The translations under genes and the position numbers were made by a program. The notes under the pieces were generated by a model, which worked only from the letters and a program-made list of their open reading frames with translations, ran no database searches and was not told where the DNA came from. A DNA stretch of 64,000 nt, from NCBI RefSeq assembly GCF_000332095.2, contig NZ_KI913949.1:2484602-2548601 (forward strand), given 5' to 3'. Of this stretch, positions 33,929 through 43,118 are shown piece after piece (the stretch's first letter is position 1; every line of letters starts with the position of its first letter). The DNA is from Leptolyngbya sp. PCC 6406. GTDB lineage: Bacteria; Cyanobacteriota; Cyanobacteriia; Phormidesmidales; Phormidesmidaceae.

Positions 33929-36396
33929 ATGAAGAAGCAATTAAATCAGAGCCTACAGAGCACGTCACCAACTCACCCATTCTCTCCCAGAATGCTGACA
34001 CGCTTGATTGTCGTAGGAAGCACTTTAGTTGTGGGAATTGCCGCTTACTTTAGCTATCAAGTAGGGCGAAACGCCATGCTCGAAAACCTAGAGCAAACCG
34101 CTTTCTTAAAGGTAAATCGCGGCGCTGATGAGATCGACAAATGGATTGCGATAAGAAAATCTGAAACAGAATCAATTGCACGATTGCCGATTAATCAAAC
34201 GATGGATTGGCAAGCTATAGCGCCTTATTTTGAGGAGGAGAATCGTCGCCTGGATGGCTTTGAACCGTTACTTGGAATTATCGACGAAGAGGGGGAGTTC
34301 TTCAACCTGCTGAGAGGTCAGACAGATATTAACTTAAGGGATCGCCTGCACTTTAAGCGAGGCATGTCTGGTAAATCCACGGTCATGGATCCAATGCTTT
34401 CACGGGTTAACGGCAGGCATATTATTGTGTTCGCTGCACCGATTTGGTCGAAGCCGGGAGAGGATGGATTGCAAAAACCGATTGGTGTGATTAATGCTCC
34501 AATTGGGATTGAAAAGATTACGCAGATTGTGCAGAGACTTGAGTACGGTCGCGGCAGTTATGCATTTGCACTGAATTCCAAAGGCGAAGCGATCGCACAT
34601 CCTAATTCAACCCTCATGTCTACAATCGAAAAGCCTGCGCCTAGCCTGGTAGAGTCTGAGGATTCAGGACTAGCGCTCATTGCCCAATCCATGGTGGAGA
34701 AGAAACAAGGAATTCAAAAGATCAAGATTGAAGGCATTAGCAAATACGTTGCTTTTCTGCCATTAAAAGAAGCTGATTGGTCGGTTGCATTGGTTATTCC
34801 ACGTGAAAACATTGAATCCCAATTGCGGCTTCTGGATGGAGTTGCCATTGTTGCTCTTGTCCTTGCAGGAGCCCTGATCGGCGTGATGGTCTATGTCCAA
34901 TCCTCAGAACAAGCGCAACTCAAACGCTCAAAGCTAGCTGCCGATGCCGCCAACCAGGCAAAGAGCGAATTCCTCGCCAACATGAGCCACGAACTGCGGA
35001 CGCCCCTCAACGGTATTTTGGGCTACGCCCAAACTCTGGCACGCTCCAAATCCCTTAACAGTCAAGAGCGGCGTGGAGTAGACATTATCTACCAGTGTGG
35101 GCAACATCTGTTGACGCTGATCAATGATGTCCTCGACATCTCCAAAATTGAGGCGGGCCGTATGGAAATCCTGCCTGTAGATATCCACTTCCCCTCTTTC
35201 CTTCAGGGTATTGTGGAAATTTGCAGCATTCGCGCCGAAGAAAAAGGCAAGGCATTGACTTTCTCTATCAGCCTTCCGAAACCCTACCCCAAGGGGTGCT
35301 GGTAGATGAAAAGCGACTGCGCCAGATACTCATCAATCTGTTAGGCAATGCAGTCAAGTTCACGAAAACGGGCAGCGTCACCTTCTCCGTCGATATCACG
35401 GAGACGATTGCAATGGATGCCACGCCTCGCCATCGCATCCGGTTCCACGTCCAAGACACAGGGGTTGGGATTCAGCCCGACCAACTGGAGCAAATCTTCC
35501 AACCCTTTGAGCAGGTGGGTTCTGTGACCCAGCGCAAAGGGGGAACGGGGCTGGGGCTAGCCATCAGCCAAAAAATCGTCGAAAAGATGGGCGGCAAGAT
35601 CCAGGTGCAAAGCCAACTGGGGATGGGCAGTGTCTTTTGGTTTGATCTGGAGGTGCCGGAGGCTAAGGAATGGGGCGCGATCGCCAAACGCACCGAATAT
35701 GGCCTAATCACGGGCTATCAGGGAGAGCCCAAAACCATCCTCATCGCAGACGACAAATGGGAAAATCGCTCGGTCATTGCCAGCCTGCTCACGCCCTTGG
35801 GCTTCCAGGTGATTGAAGCCACCGATGGCAAAGCCGCCTTCGACAAGATTCTCTCAACGTCGGTCAATCTGTTGATTACTGACTTAGACATGCCAGAAAT
35901 GGACGGCTATGAGCTGGTACAGCGGGTTCGTCAACAGCCGGAACTGAAATCGCTGGCGGTGATGGTGTCCTCAGCTAGCGTGTTTGATGCCGACCAGCAG
36001 CAAAGTCTGGAATCGGGAGCCGATGCCTTTATCCCGAAACCGGTGGAGGCGGAGGCATTATTTGACCAGTTGCAACGCCTCTTAGGGTTAACTTGGGCCT
36101 ATGAAGATACCCCAGAGTCTTTACCCGGTGGAGCCGCAAGCGTATCCACAGCCAATGCAGCAAAGGCCAACGATCCCGAAAACTGGGCACTTCCCTCCGA
36201 GGAAATAGTGGCTATGCTCTATGACTTGGCCCTGCAGGGCAACTTAAAAGGAATCATGCAGCAAGCAGAGGCTCTCGCTTCTCAAGAGGCCGACCTAAAA
36301 CCCTTTGCCCACCACCTGCAAACCCTGGCGCGCAGTTTCCAGGAAAAACAAATCCTCGTGTTCCTTCAGCAGTCTCAAGCCCGTAACGCCCTATGA
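33929..36396 (+). pseudogene. Cache-type hybrid histidine kinase, frameshifted by a 5-bp tandem duplication
   Basis: The first frame (to 35305) gives a membrane segment, an extracytoplasmic Cache-like sensor region, a second membrane segment (~residues 310-330) and HisKA with the phosphoacceptor His in [15 protein letters not shown]. The second frame (to 36396) continues with the HATPase domain, a receiver domain (LLITDLDMPEMDGYEL) and a ~90-aa C-terminal tail. The break lies at 35244-35253, where AAGGC is present twice in tandem. Removing one copy restores [11 protein letters not shown], matching [11 protein letters not shown] of the paralogue at 43108-45738. The start at 33929 is chosen by analogy with the paralogue (MKKQLNQSL / MKRWLNQSL); the frame is open back to 33872. 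Confidence 0.85.
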
Positions 36397-37829
36397 TCCT
36401 TGCTACTCAGCCCCCTGTTTCCTATCAGAACACCCCCTTCCAAAGCGCCATTCTGATCGTCGATGACAACCCCGCTAACCTTAGTGTGCTGTTCGACTGC
36501 CTCGACCAGGCTGGGTTTGAAGTGCTGGTGGCTCAGGATGGAGAAAGCGCCTTGCAAAAGGCGACCTATCGGGTACCCAATCTGGTGTTGTTGGATGTCA
36601 TGATGCCAGGGATCGATGGGTTTGAAACCTGCCGTCGGCTCAAGGCCAATGCTTTGACCCAAGATATTCCCGTCATTTTTATGACGGCCCTGTCGGACAC
36701 GAGCGATAAGGTGAAGGGGCTGTCGGTGGGGGCAGTGGACTACGTGACCAAACCCTTTCAACAGGAGGAGGTGCTTGCCCGTATTGCTGTTCACCTGCGA
36801 ATTCAACACCTGACGCAAACCCTCGCCCAGCAAAATGAGCAGTTGCAGCAGGAGGTACGCGATCGCGAGGCGGCCCAACAGGCGCTCTACGTGGCCAACC
36901 AAGCGTTAGAACAAACGGTGGCAGAGCGCACCCGCGAACTGCAAGACACCATCGCTCAATTGCGTGACACCCTTCAAACCCTGAAGAATACGCAGATGCA
37001 GATGATTCAAGCGGAAAAGATGGCAGGTCTGGGTCAGTTGGTTGCGGGAATTGCCCACGAAATCAATAATCCGGTTAACTTCATTCACGGCAACTTGGCC
37101 CCTGCGAAGGAGTACCTCGATCGCTTGGTAGAACTCATCACGCTCTACCAACGTCATTACCCCCAGCCCAGTCCAGAAATCATCGCTTGGGCAGAGGAGA
37201 ACGACCTGGAATTTGTTGCGGAGGATTTACCACGACTTCTGCGTTCCATGCAGGTTGGAGCGGAGCGCATTCGGGCGATTGTGGTGGCGCTGCGCAATTT
37301 CTCTCGTATGGATGAGGCAGAGCAGAAGGCCGTTGATATTCATGACGGCATCGACAGCACCCTGATGATTTTGCAGAATCGCATTAAGGGTCGTGGTGAT
37401 CGCCCCAAAGTCGAAATCGTGAAGGACTATGGCCTCCTGCCCCCGGTGGAATGTTGCCCTGGCCCGCTAAACCAGGTGTTTATGAATTTACTGAGCAACG
37501 CGATCGATGCAGTAGAAGAGGCATACCCGAGCCTCCAAACCCAGCCGCGCATTACTATTCGCACAATGACGTCGGCAGACACGGTGCACATCACCATTAC
37601 CGATAATGGACGAGGGGTTCCTCCCCATCTGCAAGTGCGTATCTTCGATCCCTTTTTCACAACAAAACCCATTGGCAAAGGAACGGGCATGGGCCTCTCG
37701 ATCAGTCACCAAATTGTAACGGAGAACCATTGCGGCACTCTCCGGTGTGAGTCGGTCGAGGGAGAGGGGACAACGTTTCTCTTGACGCTGCCCATTCGAC
37801 GGGGTGGGACATTTGCTGTACAGCCCTAA
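36393..37829 (+). CDS. Response-regulator/histidine-kinase hybrid (REC-coiled coil-HK)
   Basis: The 478-aa protein's start overlaps the stop of the frameshifted kinase (ATGA), so they form one operon. Residues ~17-135 are a receiver domain with DD near the N-terminus and phosphoacceptor Asp in LLDVMMPGIDG. A coiled coil spans ~145-210. The kinase core has His in GIAHEINNPVNF, a long connector, and an HATPase domain with DNGRGVPP and GKGTGMGLSIS. There is no membrane segment. It likely receives phosphate from, or is controlled by, the upstream Cache kinase; a paralogous pair lies at 41826-45738. Confidence 0.92.
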   Translation: MILATQPPVSYQNTPFQSAILIVDDNPANLSVLFDCLDQAGFEVLVAQDGESALQKATYRVPNLVLLDVMMPGIDGFETCRRLKANALTQDIPVIFMTALSDTSDKVKGLSVGAVDYVTKPFQQEEVLARIAVHLRIQHLTQTLAQQNEQLQQEVRDREAAQQALYVANQALEQTVAERTRELQDTIAQLRDTLQTLKNTQMQMIQAEKMAGLGQLVAGIAHEINNPVNFIHGNLAPAKEYLDRLVELITLYQRHYPQPSPEIIAWAEENDLEFVAEDLPRLLRSMQVGAERIRAIVVALRNFSRMDEAEQKAVDIHDGIDSTLMILQNRIKGRGDRPKVEIVKDYGLLPPVECCPGPLNQVFMNLLSNAIDAVEEAYPSLQTQPRITIRTMTSADTVHITITDNGRGVPPHLQVRIFDPFFTTKPIGKGTGMGLSISHQIVTENHCGTLRCESVEGEGTTFLLTLPIRRGGTFAVQP

Positions 37830-38098
37830 GGCGCGTGGATGATTAACCAGGAAACCTTTGCGAGCTAGGCATGACCATGCCCGCCCTACTGACTCAAGCT
37901 AGGGGCTGTAACCGCCCCATATAGAAGAGTCAAAAATGCGATCGCAACGCACATTTCAAAAACTAAAGATACATAAAGAATACAACCCAAAAATATTGTT
38001 TATCAATATCAGATTTCATCACCTAAGTATAATTATTTTGTAAGGAATATGAATTGGTAGCGCAGGCTCTTTATTCTCAGCACTGTAAGGGGTTTGCG

Positions 38099-38129
38099 TT
38101 TGTGACTCTATCAAGAATAGAGTCACAAA
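38099..38129 (+). promoter_or_regulatory. 13-bp stem hairpin just upstream of the C39/chitosanase gene
   Basis: TTTGTGACTCTAT and ATAGAGTCACAAA form a perfect stem with a 5-nt loop, ending 36 nt before the ATG at 38166 and close to the AAGGAG site. It may be an operator dyad, an attenuator or the end of a transcript from upstream. The surrounding ~330 bp (37830-38165) are AT-rich and hold no gene. Confidence 0.55.
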
Positions 38130-38165
38130 TTCTGCAATTTTCCACATCGCTTCAAGGAGAATCTC

Positions 38166-40499
38166 ATGGTTGCTACTATTACAGGCGTTTCTTTTTTGAT
38201 CACGGTCCTTTATGACTGCAAAGAAACGATTGGAAAAATCAATCGTACTTGTGCAGAAAAGGGGTTGCCGCCAGCTTTTTATGTACTGCAAGACTCAAAA
38301 TTGATTTCTGGAAATACAGATTACTGTTTCCAAGGATTTGGCATAAACATTGACTCGGTGCTGCCGCCAAAATTGAGTCTAACATTTTGGGTTCATTATC
38401 TGATTGATTCTGCTGCCCATGTTAGCCTTGGTAAGTTCGCTTGTCCGCTCAAAGTGTTAGACACCAGTGCTTTTGAGATGCTTAGGAGTCTAGAACGTGT
38501 TCCCTTTGCCGATCTTCAATTTAATGAAGCCAGCGATGATTTAGGTGATCTTCCATTTTTGGGACAACCTTCTGAAAGTGCCGAACAGTCCACAGACGTA
38601 GATCTAGAGGTGGAATCAGACCTAGACCAACCAGGGTATTTCGAGGAAAGTTTTGTTGAGGCAGAAAGAATTCCCGATCCGGAGAACTTTACCTTACGAG
38701 CGCTTCAAAATACAGTCTTAAAGATTTCTTCCATCCCCTCACCAGAGCTATCTGATGATGAAAAGGTCAATTTTAGTGCGCAGTCAACAGTTCCATTAGT
38801 CTCATTTGAAGACTCGAAAGATCATCTCAAGGTGACCTTAGCAAACACAACATTAGGTGGCCGTAAAACTTGGGTTGCCTATCGGGAACACGTTGAGATT
38901 CTAAAACCTGACGGTACCAGACTTGTTGGACAGTATAGAGTTGGTGATGCCCTTCCTAAGCAGGTGAATCTCTCGGTCCCTTGGTATAGTCAGCGAGATA
39001 ACAAGTATCACCCCTCAAGTACCTGCAACGTCACTTGTGTAGCTATGATTTTGGCCTATTTTGGTGTTCGACCAAAATCTGATGTGCAACTTGAAGACCA
39101 GCTTTACTTAGAAGTTACAGAGGGTGGGCGTAACCATGGTGACAGACTGTTACACGAACAATTGAGTCAATTGATGAAAGACTATGGCCTGAGTACCAAG
39201 TTCTCAACCCAGACTTCCTGGCAGGAGATTAAGACTCATCTTGCCAATGGCAATCCCGTCATTATGAGTGGATACTTCACCAGCAGTGGCCATATTATCG
39301 TCCTACGAGGGTATGACGAGACTGGTTTTTGGGTTAACGATCCATGGGGCGAGTGGTTTACTAACGGCTATCAAAATAAATCAGGGGAGAACTTGCATTA
39401 CTCCTACGCATTGTGTCGTCGCTGTAGCCGCAGTAATGATGTCACCTGGGCACACTTACCTGCCGATCCTAAGCGCACCTACCAGCTCCCAGTGTTGACC
39501 CAAGCCAATACTGTCCCCACTGAAGTGCCTGTTGCCTCTAGCTTGACGCCAGCAGAGCTTTCAAAGCGGGCATCCCAGGCAATTGTCAATGTTTTTGAGA
39601 CAGGTAATGCCCTTGGAGACTATAGCTCTGTTGTATGTCATCGGCATGATCTAGGTGGGTTAACCTATGGGCGGTCGCAAACAACAATCAACAGTGGCAA
39701 TCTGTACCTCTTAGTCAAGGCATATTGTGAGGCGGATGGGGCTGCGTTTGCAGATGAGCTACTTCCATATCTTGAGAAGCTAGCCAAAAAATCAGCAACA
39801 CTGAAATGTGATTCTGGCAGCAGTGATCTCAGAGAAATCACGGTAATTCTCAGAAAAGCAGGGACTGATCCTGTAATGCGATCAACCCAGGATAACTTCT
39901 TTGATCGCGCCTATTGGACACCAGCGGTTAATGCTGCCAGAAATATCGGCATCCAAACAGCCTTGGGCAAAGCAGTGGTTTACGATAGCTTTATCCATGG
40001 CTCCTGGGGGGCAATGCGCGATCGGACCAATCAAAGCCATGGCACTGTCAGCCAAATTGGAGAAAAGGCTTGGGTTCAAGCCTATATCAAGACCCGTCGC
40101 CATTGGTTGGGGAACCACAGCAATCCACTGCTCAGAAATACGGTATATCGCATGGATGCTTTTAACCAACTCATCCAAGTCAGCAACTGGGATCTAGTAT
40201 TGCCCTTCTCAGTGCGTGGATGTCGGATTGATCAGGCGGTGATGGAGAAAGGTGGTCATGGCCGAGCTGAACCCAGTAGTTTCCGAATACTGAGGCTAGT
40301 CGCACCGCATATGTCTGGAGAAGATGTACGACGAGTACAGCAGGCATTGAAAGATAAGGGCTACTTCTCACCAGAGGAAACGATTGATGGTATCTTCGGG
40401 CCTAACACTGAACGTAAGGTGAAAGCCTTTCAACAGAATCACCAGTTGAGAGTAGATGGCATTATCGGGCTACAAACTTGGAATGCATTGGGACTGTAG
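38166..40499 (+). CDS. C39-like cysteine peptidase / chitosanase-like / peptidoglycan-binding protein
   Basis: The 777-aa protein has AAGGAG 8 nt before the ATG. Residues 1-~250 match nothing I recognise. Residues ~265-415 are a Peptidase_C39-like domain with C287 in SSTCNVTCVAMI, H376 in SSGHIIVLRGYD and D392 in VNDPWG. Residues ~460-690 look like a chitosanase/lysozyme-type glycosidase (AIVNVFETGNALGDYSSV with E478 and D485, then LTYGRSQTTINSGNL). Residues ~700-777 are a peptidoglycan-binding domain (VRRVQQALKDKGYFSPEETI, DGIFGPNTERKVKAFQQNHQ). No signal peptide is visible, so export would need a non-Sec route or lysis. The gene stands alone with its own terminator. A cell-wall-degrading effector or lysin is the best guess. 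Confidence 0.8.
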   Translation: MVATITGVSFLITVLYDCKETIGKINRTCAEKGLPPAFYVLQDSKLISGNTDYCFQGFGINIDSVLPPKLSLTFWVHYLIDSAAHVSLGKFACPLKVLDTSAFEMLRSLERVPFADLQFNEASDDLGDLPFLGQPSESAEQSTDVDLEVESDLDQPGYFEESFVEAERIPDPENFTLRALQNTVLKISSIPSPELSDDEKVNFSAQSTVPLVSFEDSKDHLKVTLANTTLGGRKTWVAYREHVEILKPDGTRLVGQYRVGDALPKQVNLSVPWYSQRDNKYHPSSTCNVTCVAMILAYFGVRPKSDVQLEDQLYLEVTEGGRNHGDRLLHEQLSQLMKDYGLSTKFSTQTSWQEIKTHLANGNPVIMSGYFTSSGHIIVLRGYDETGFWVNDPWGEWFTNGYQNKSGENLHYSYALCRRCSRSNDVTWAHLPADPKRTYQLPVLTQANTVPTEVPVASSLTPAELSKRASQAIVNVFETGNALGDYSSVVCHRHDLGGLTYGRSQTTINSGNLYLLVKAYCEADGAAFADELLPYLEKLAKKSATLKCDSGSSDLREITVILRKAGTDPVMRSTQDNFFDRAYWTPAVNAARNIGIQTALGKAVVYDSFIHGSWGAMRDRTNQSHGTVSQIGEKAWVQAYIKTRRHWLGNHSNPLLRNTVYRMDAFNQLIQVSNWDLVLPFSVRGCRIDQAVMEKGGHGRAEPSSFRILRLVAPHMSGEDVRRVQQALKDKGYFSPEETIDGIFGPNTERKVKAFQQNHQLRVDGIIGLQTWNALGL

Positions 40500-40557
40500 G
40501 GACTGTCGAAACTCTGAGTCAATGGGGCGAACCGATAGCCCGATTTAAATAAAGATC

Positions 40558-40600
40558 ATCACGTGGGTATCTTGAATTGAGAATGCCCACGTGATTTTTT
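40558..40600 (+). terminator. Rho-independent terminator
   Basis: The perfect 10-bp stem ATCACGTGGG / CCCACGTGAT (40558-40567, 40586-40595) is followed by six T. It lies 59 bp after the stop of the C39/chitosanase gene. Confidence 0.85.
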
Positions 40601-40605
40601 ATCAT

Positions 40606-40795
40606 TTAAGTAAGGTAAGTTAATGTCAGCGCGATAATGTTTGCTATGACAATGTGATCGTCGTCCACCATGGAAAAAATCTCCTTGGGTAATACATTCA
40701 TCTGTCCGCTGTCCGCTCTCGTTTACGGTGACCAGCCAGCAGAGTACACTTCGTTCTGCCATATCTTTAACGTCTGAATTTAATAGGGTTCTCAC
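40606..40795 (-). pseudogene. Pyridoxamine-phosphate-oxidase-like protein, frameshifted N-terminal fragment
   Basis: Read on the minus strand from a GTG at 40795, the first frame gives VKDMAERSVLCWLVTVNESG. After a frame change near 40715 a second frame gives NVLPKEIFSMVDDDHIVIAN and stops at 40606-40608. Joined, these match the N-terminal half of small flavin-binding PNPOx-like proteins (A-E-x-x-V-L-C-W-L-A-T-V ... N-V-S-P-K-E). The rest of the domain is missing. The remnant lies between the terminator and the KptA gene. Confidence 0.65.
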
Positions 40796-40894
40796 GGGTT
40801 CTGCTCCTGTATGCTCAATGATCAGGTTTACCGGGCACGCACGACGGCATTGAACGCAACGTAACGTCTCAGGTGGCGTGCTCCGGTGCAACCG

Positions 40895-41464
40895 CTAGTT
40901 CGGCTGTCCGTGGGTACCTGGGTCTGGCTCGAGAAGGTACTCGTATGGAACTGCCTCTGTCAGCCACACTCCGTTTGCAGAGATATAGAATGAGAAGCCT
41001 GCACGCACCATTTCACCAGCCCGCACTTCCAAGACAATAACCTTGCCGTGCCGTTGTCCGACGCTTCGCGCAGTTCCACGGTCGTCAGACAGGTGCACAT
41101 GATGTCGCTCGCCTTTCACCAGCCCGTGCAGTCTAATTCCCGGCAGGTGCCGTTCAGCCGTGCCATGGTAGAGCAGCTCGGGCGGCATTCGGGACTCATA
41201 CCCGAGAGCAACGTCGATCGAGTGACCTTGGCTTGCCCGGATACGCAACCCATCGTCGCTAATGGCGAAGCGTTGCTTGTCGTTGTGTTCGACGACGTAG
41301 TCGAGCTCTGTCCTTGTAAATTCGGTGCCATGAGCCGCGCTCGCGGCGCGAAGCCAGTCGATGGCGACCCAGCCAGCGCTATCTAAATTGATGCCAATCT
41401 CGTCAGGCCGATGACGCAGCACGTAGCTCAGGAACTTGCTGATTTTCGTGTGTCGCTTGTCCAA
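40895..41464 (-). CDS. kptA: RNA 2'-phosphotransferase (KptA/Tpt1 family)
   Basis: The 189-aa protein has the Tpt1 signature. The N-terminal lobe reads KFLSYVLRHRPDEIGI with the R-H-x-P core, followed by AISDDGLRIRASQGHS, LLYHGTAERHLPGI and GERHHVHLSDD. The family Arg-His-Arg-Arg residues are in these motifs. Tpt1 transfers a 2'-phosphate from spliced RNA to NAD+, giving ADP-ribose 1'',2''-cyclic phosphate. Bacteria lack the yeast-type splicing that makes the substrate, so the role may be RNA repair or removal of ADP-ribose-type caps. Base composition is richer in GC than the preceding gene, which fits transfer. Confidence 0.93.
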   Translation of the reverse strand: MDKRHTKISKFLSYVLRHRPDEIGINLDSAGWVAIDWLRAASAAHGTEFTRTELDYVVEHNDKQRFAISDDGLRIRASQGHSIDVALGYESRMPPELLYHGTAERHLPGIRLHGLVKGERHHVHLSDDRGTARSVGQRHGKVIVLEVRAGEMVRAGFSFYISANGVWLTEAVPYEYLLEPDPGTHGQPN

Positions 41465-41586
41465 TCTGTGCTCGCCTCGTTAGCGCAAGGTAGTTGGGTA
41501 AGTTTGCAAACCGAGGCTTGCACCTATGCCGAAAGTGGGATGTGCCCTAGCCCCTAGTAAGATAAATATTCAGATGTTAGTCCATG

Positions 41587-41692
41587 ATATAGCGATCCTG
41601 CATGAGCCTTGAGTAAGCCTCTTGCTCCGTGGGTTACGCTTCGCTTCACCCACGCTACGAAGGTCTTCAGAAATCAAATAGGATTGCTATAT
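41587..41692. mobile_element. MITE-like element with ATATAGCRATCC ends
   Basis: The 106-bp element has ends ATATAGCGATCCTGCATGAG and (reverse complement) ATATAGCAATCCTATTTGAT. The inside contains a GTGGGTTACGC / CACCCACGCTACG-type repeat. It fills much of the 360-bp gap upstream of kptA, where no other feature is visible. Confidence 0.65.
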
Positions 41693-41825
41693 AGCCAAGC
41701 TCTTTGGCGATGCTAAGGAAGGGGCGATGTTGGCAATATCCCAGATGTTACCCATACCCCAATGGTTACAGACCGCAACGGTCTGATGTTCTCCATCTGC
41801 AACCTTACTATAAAGACTTGGCTGC

Positions 41826-43118
41826 TCAATCTACGATGGGAAGCCGAATGCAGAACTCAGTACCTTGTCCTACCTCTGAATGGACTTCCAATGCTCCACC
41901 GTGTTTGTCCACCACAATTTGATGGGCGATAGCCAGTCCTAATCCAGTGCCTTTGCCTGCATCTTTTGTGGTAAAGAGGTGGTCGAAGATACGGCACTTG
42001 ATCTCAGGTGTCATCCCAGAGCCGTTGTCACGAATCCAAATTTCTATTCGGTTGGAATTTGGCACTACTGCGGTACTGATCTCAATTTTTTGAGGCTTAG
42101 CGCTTGACCCGGTAAAGGGGGAATGTTGAGCCGCCTCATCGAACACATCAATAGCATTCGCTAGGATGTTCATAAAGACCTGATTGAGCTGTCCCGGAAA
42201 ACATTCAATCGGGGGTAACTCACCATAGTCTTTCAGAATCTGAATGGCTGGACGACGACTATTAGCCTTGATGCGATACTTAAGGATCAGCAGTGCACTT
42301 TCAATTCCTTCGTGTAGATCAGCCTGTACTTTATATTCCTTGTCAGCGCGAGAAAATGTCCTTAGACCGTTGCTGATAGAGCGAATTCGAGCTGTAGCAC
42401 CGTGCATCGAAGCCAATATTTTTGGTAAGTCCTCACAGAGAAAGTCTAAATCAATCTCGTCGGCATGTTCTTGAATGAGCGGTGCCATTTGGGAATCACA
42501 CTGTTGGTATAAGTGCAAATGTCCCAGTAGGTCTTCGACATAGTCTTTGACATTTTTGATGCTGCCACTCAAAAAGCCAATTGGATTATTAATCTCGTGG
42601 GCAACTCCGGCGACCAGATTTCCCAGAGAGACCATTTTTTCACTTTGGATAAGCTGTAGCTGAGATTGTGAGAGCTGGTCTAGGGCAGCTTGCAACTCGG
42701 CAGTTCGTTCTTGGATCCTATCTTCGAGTTGTTGGGTTAATAAGCTGAGTTGCAGATGGGTATTCACCCGTGCTAAAAGCTCTGCTTCTTGAAATGGTTT
42801 GGTGATGTAATCGACGGCACCAATCGAAAAACCTTTAACCTTGCTGGCTGTATCCGCCATGGCCGTCATGAAAATAACAGGGATATAGGCGGTTGCCGGA
42901 TCGGCCTTCAATCGCTGGCAGGTTTCAAATCCATCGATTCCCGGCATTTGTACATCCAGCAAAATTAAGTCTGGAATGTAGGTTTGTAGACGCTTCAAAG
43001 CGCGATCGCCACTGATTGCTGTAGAGATGAGATACCCTGCATCAGCCAGTGTTTCTGTGACGATCTCTAAATTAGCGGGGGTATCATCCACCACTAAAAT
43101 TTTGGCACTATCCGGCAT
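41826..43118 (-). CDS. Response-regulator/histidine-kinase hybrid (REC-coiled coil-HK)
   Basis: The 430-aa product is read from the ATG at 43118, chosen because GGAGG lies 8 nt upstream; an earlier ATG at 43139 has no such site. Residues ~5-125 are a receiver domain (phosphoacceptor in LLDVQMPGIDG). A short coiled coil is followed by the kinase core with His in GVAHEINNPIGF and an HATPase domain ([20 protein letters not shown]). Soluble. It is the last gene of an SBP / Cache-kinase / REC-kinase operon and overlaps the 3' end of the hybrid kinase by 11 bp. Its closest relative in the window is 36393-37829. Confidence 0.92.
   Translation of the reverse strand: MPDSAKILVVDDTPANLEIVTETLADAGYLISTAISGDRALKRLQTYIPDLILLDVQMPGIDGFETCQRLKADPATAYIPVIFMTAMADTASKVKGFSIGAVDYITKPFQEAELLARVNTHLQLSLLTQQLEDRIQERTAELQAALDQLSQSQLQLIQSEKMVSLGNLVAGVAHEINNPIGFLSGSIKNVKDYVEDLLGHLHLYQQCDSQMAPLIQEHADEIDLDFLCEDLPKILASMHGATARIRSISNGLRTFSRADKEYKVQADLHEGIESALLILKYRIKANSRRPAIQILKDYGELPPIECFPGQLNQVFMNILANAIDVFDEAAQHSPFTGSSAKPQKIEISTAVVPNSNRIEIWIRDNGSGMTPEIKCRIFDHLFTTKDAGKGTGLGLAIAHQIVVDKHGGALEVHSEVGQGTEFCIRLPIVD

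Noticed and set aside
35241-35253. Programmed -1 frameshift site (AAAAAGG) at the kinase break
   Set aside because: The tandem AAGGC duplication explains the frame change and removal gives a better match to the paralogue; the slippery heptamer is incomplete.
35221-36396. Second half of the frameshifted kinase as a separate gene
   Set aside because: Its N-terminus begins in the middle of the HATPase region from a TTG; the 5-bp duplication explains it as a broken single gene.
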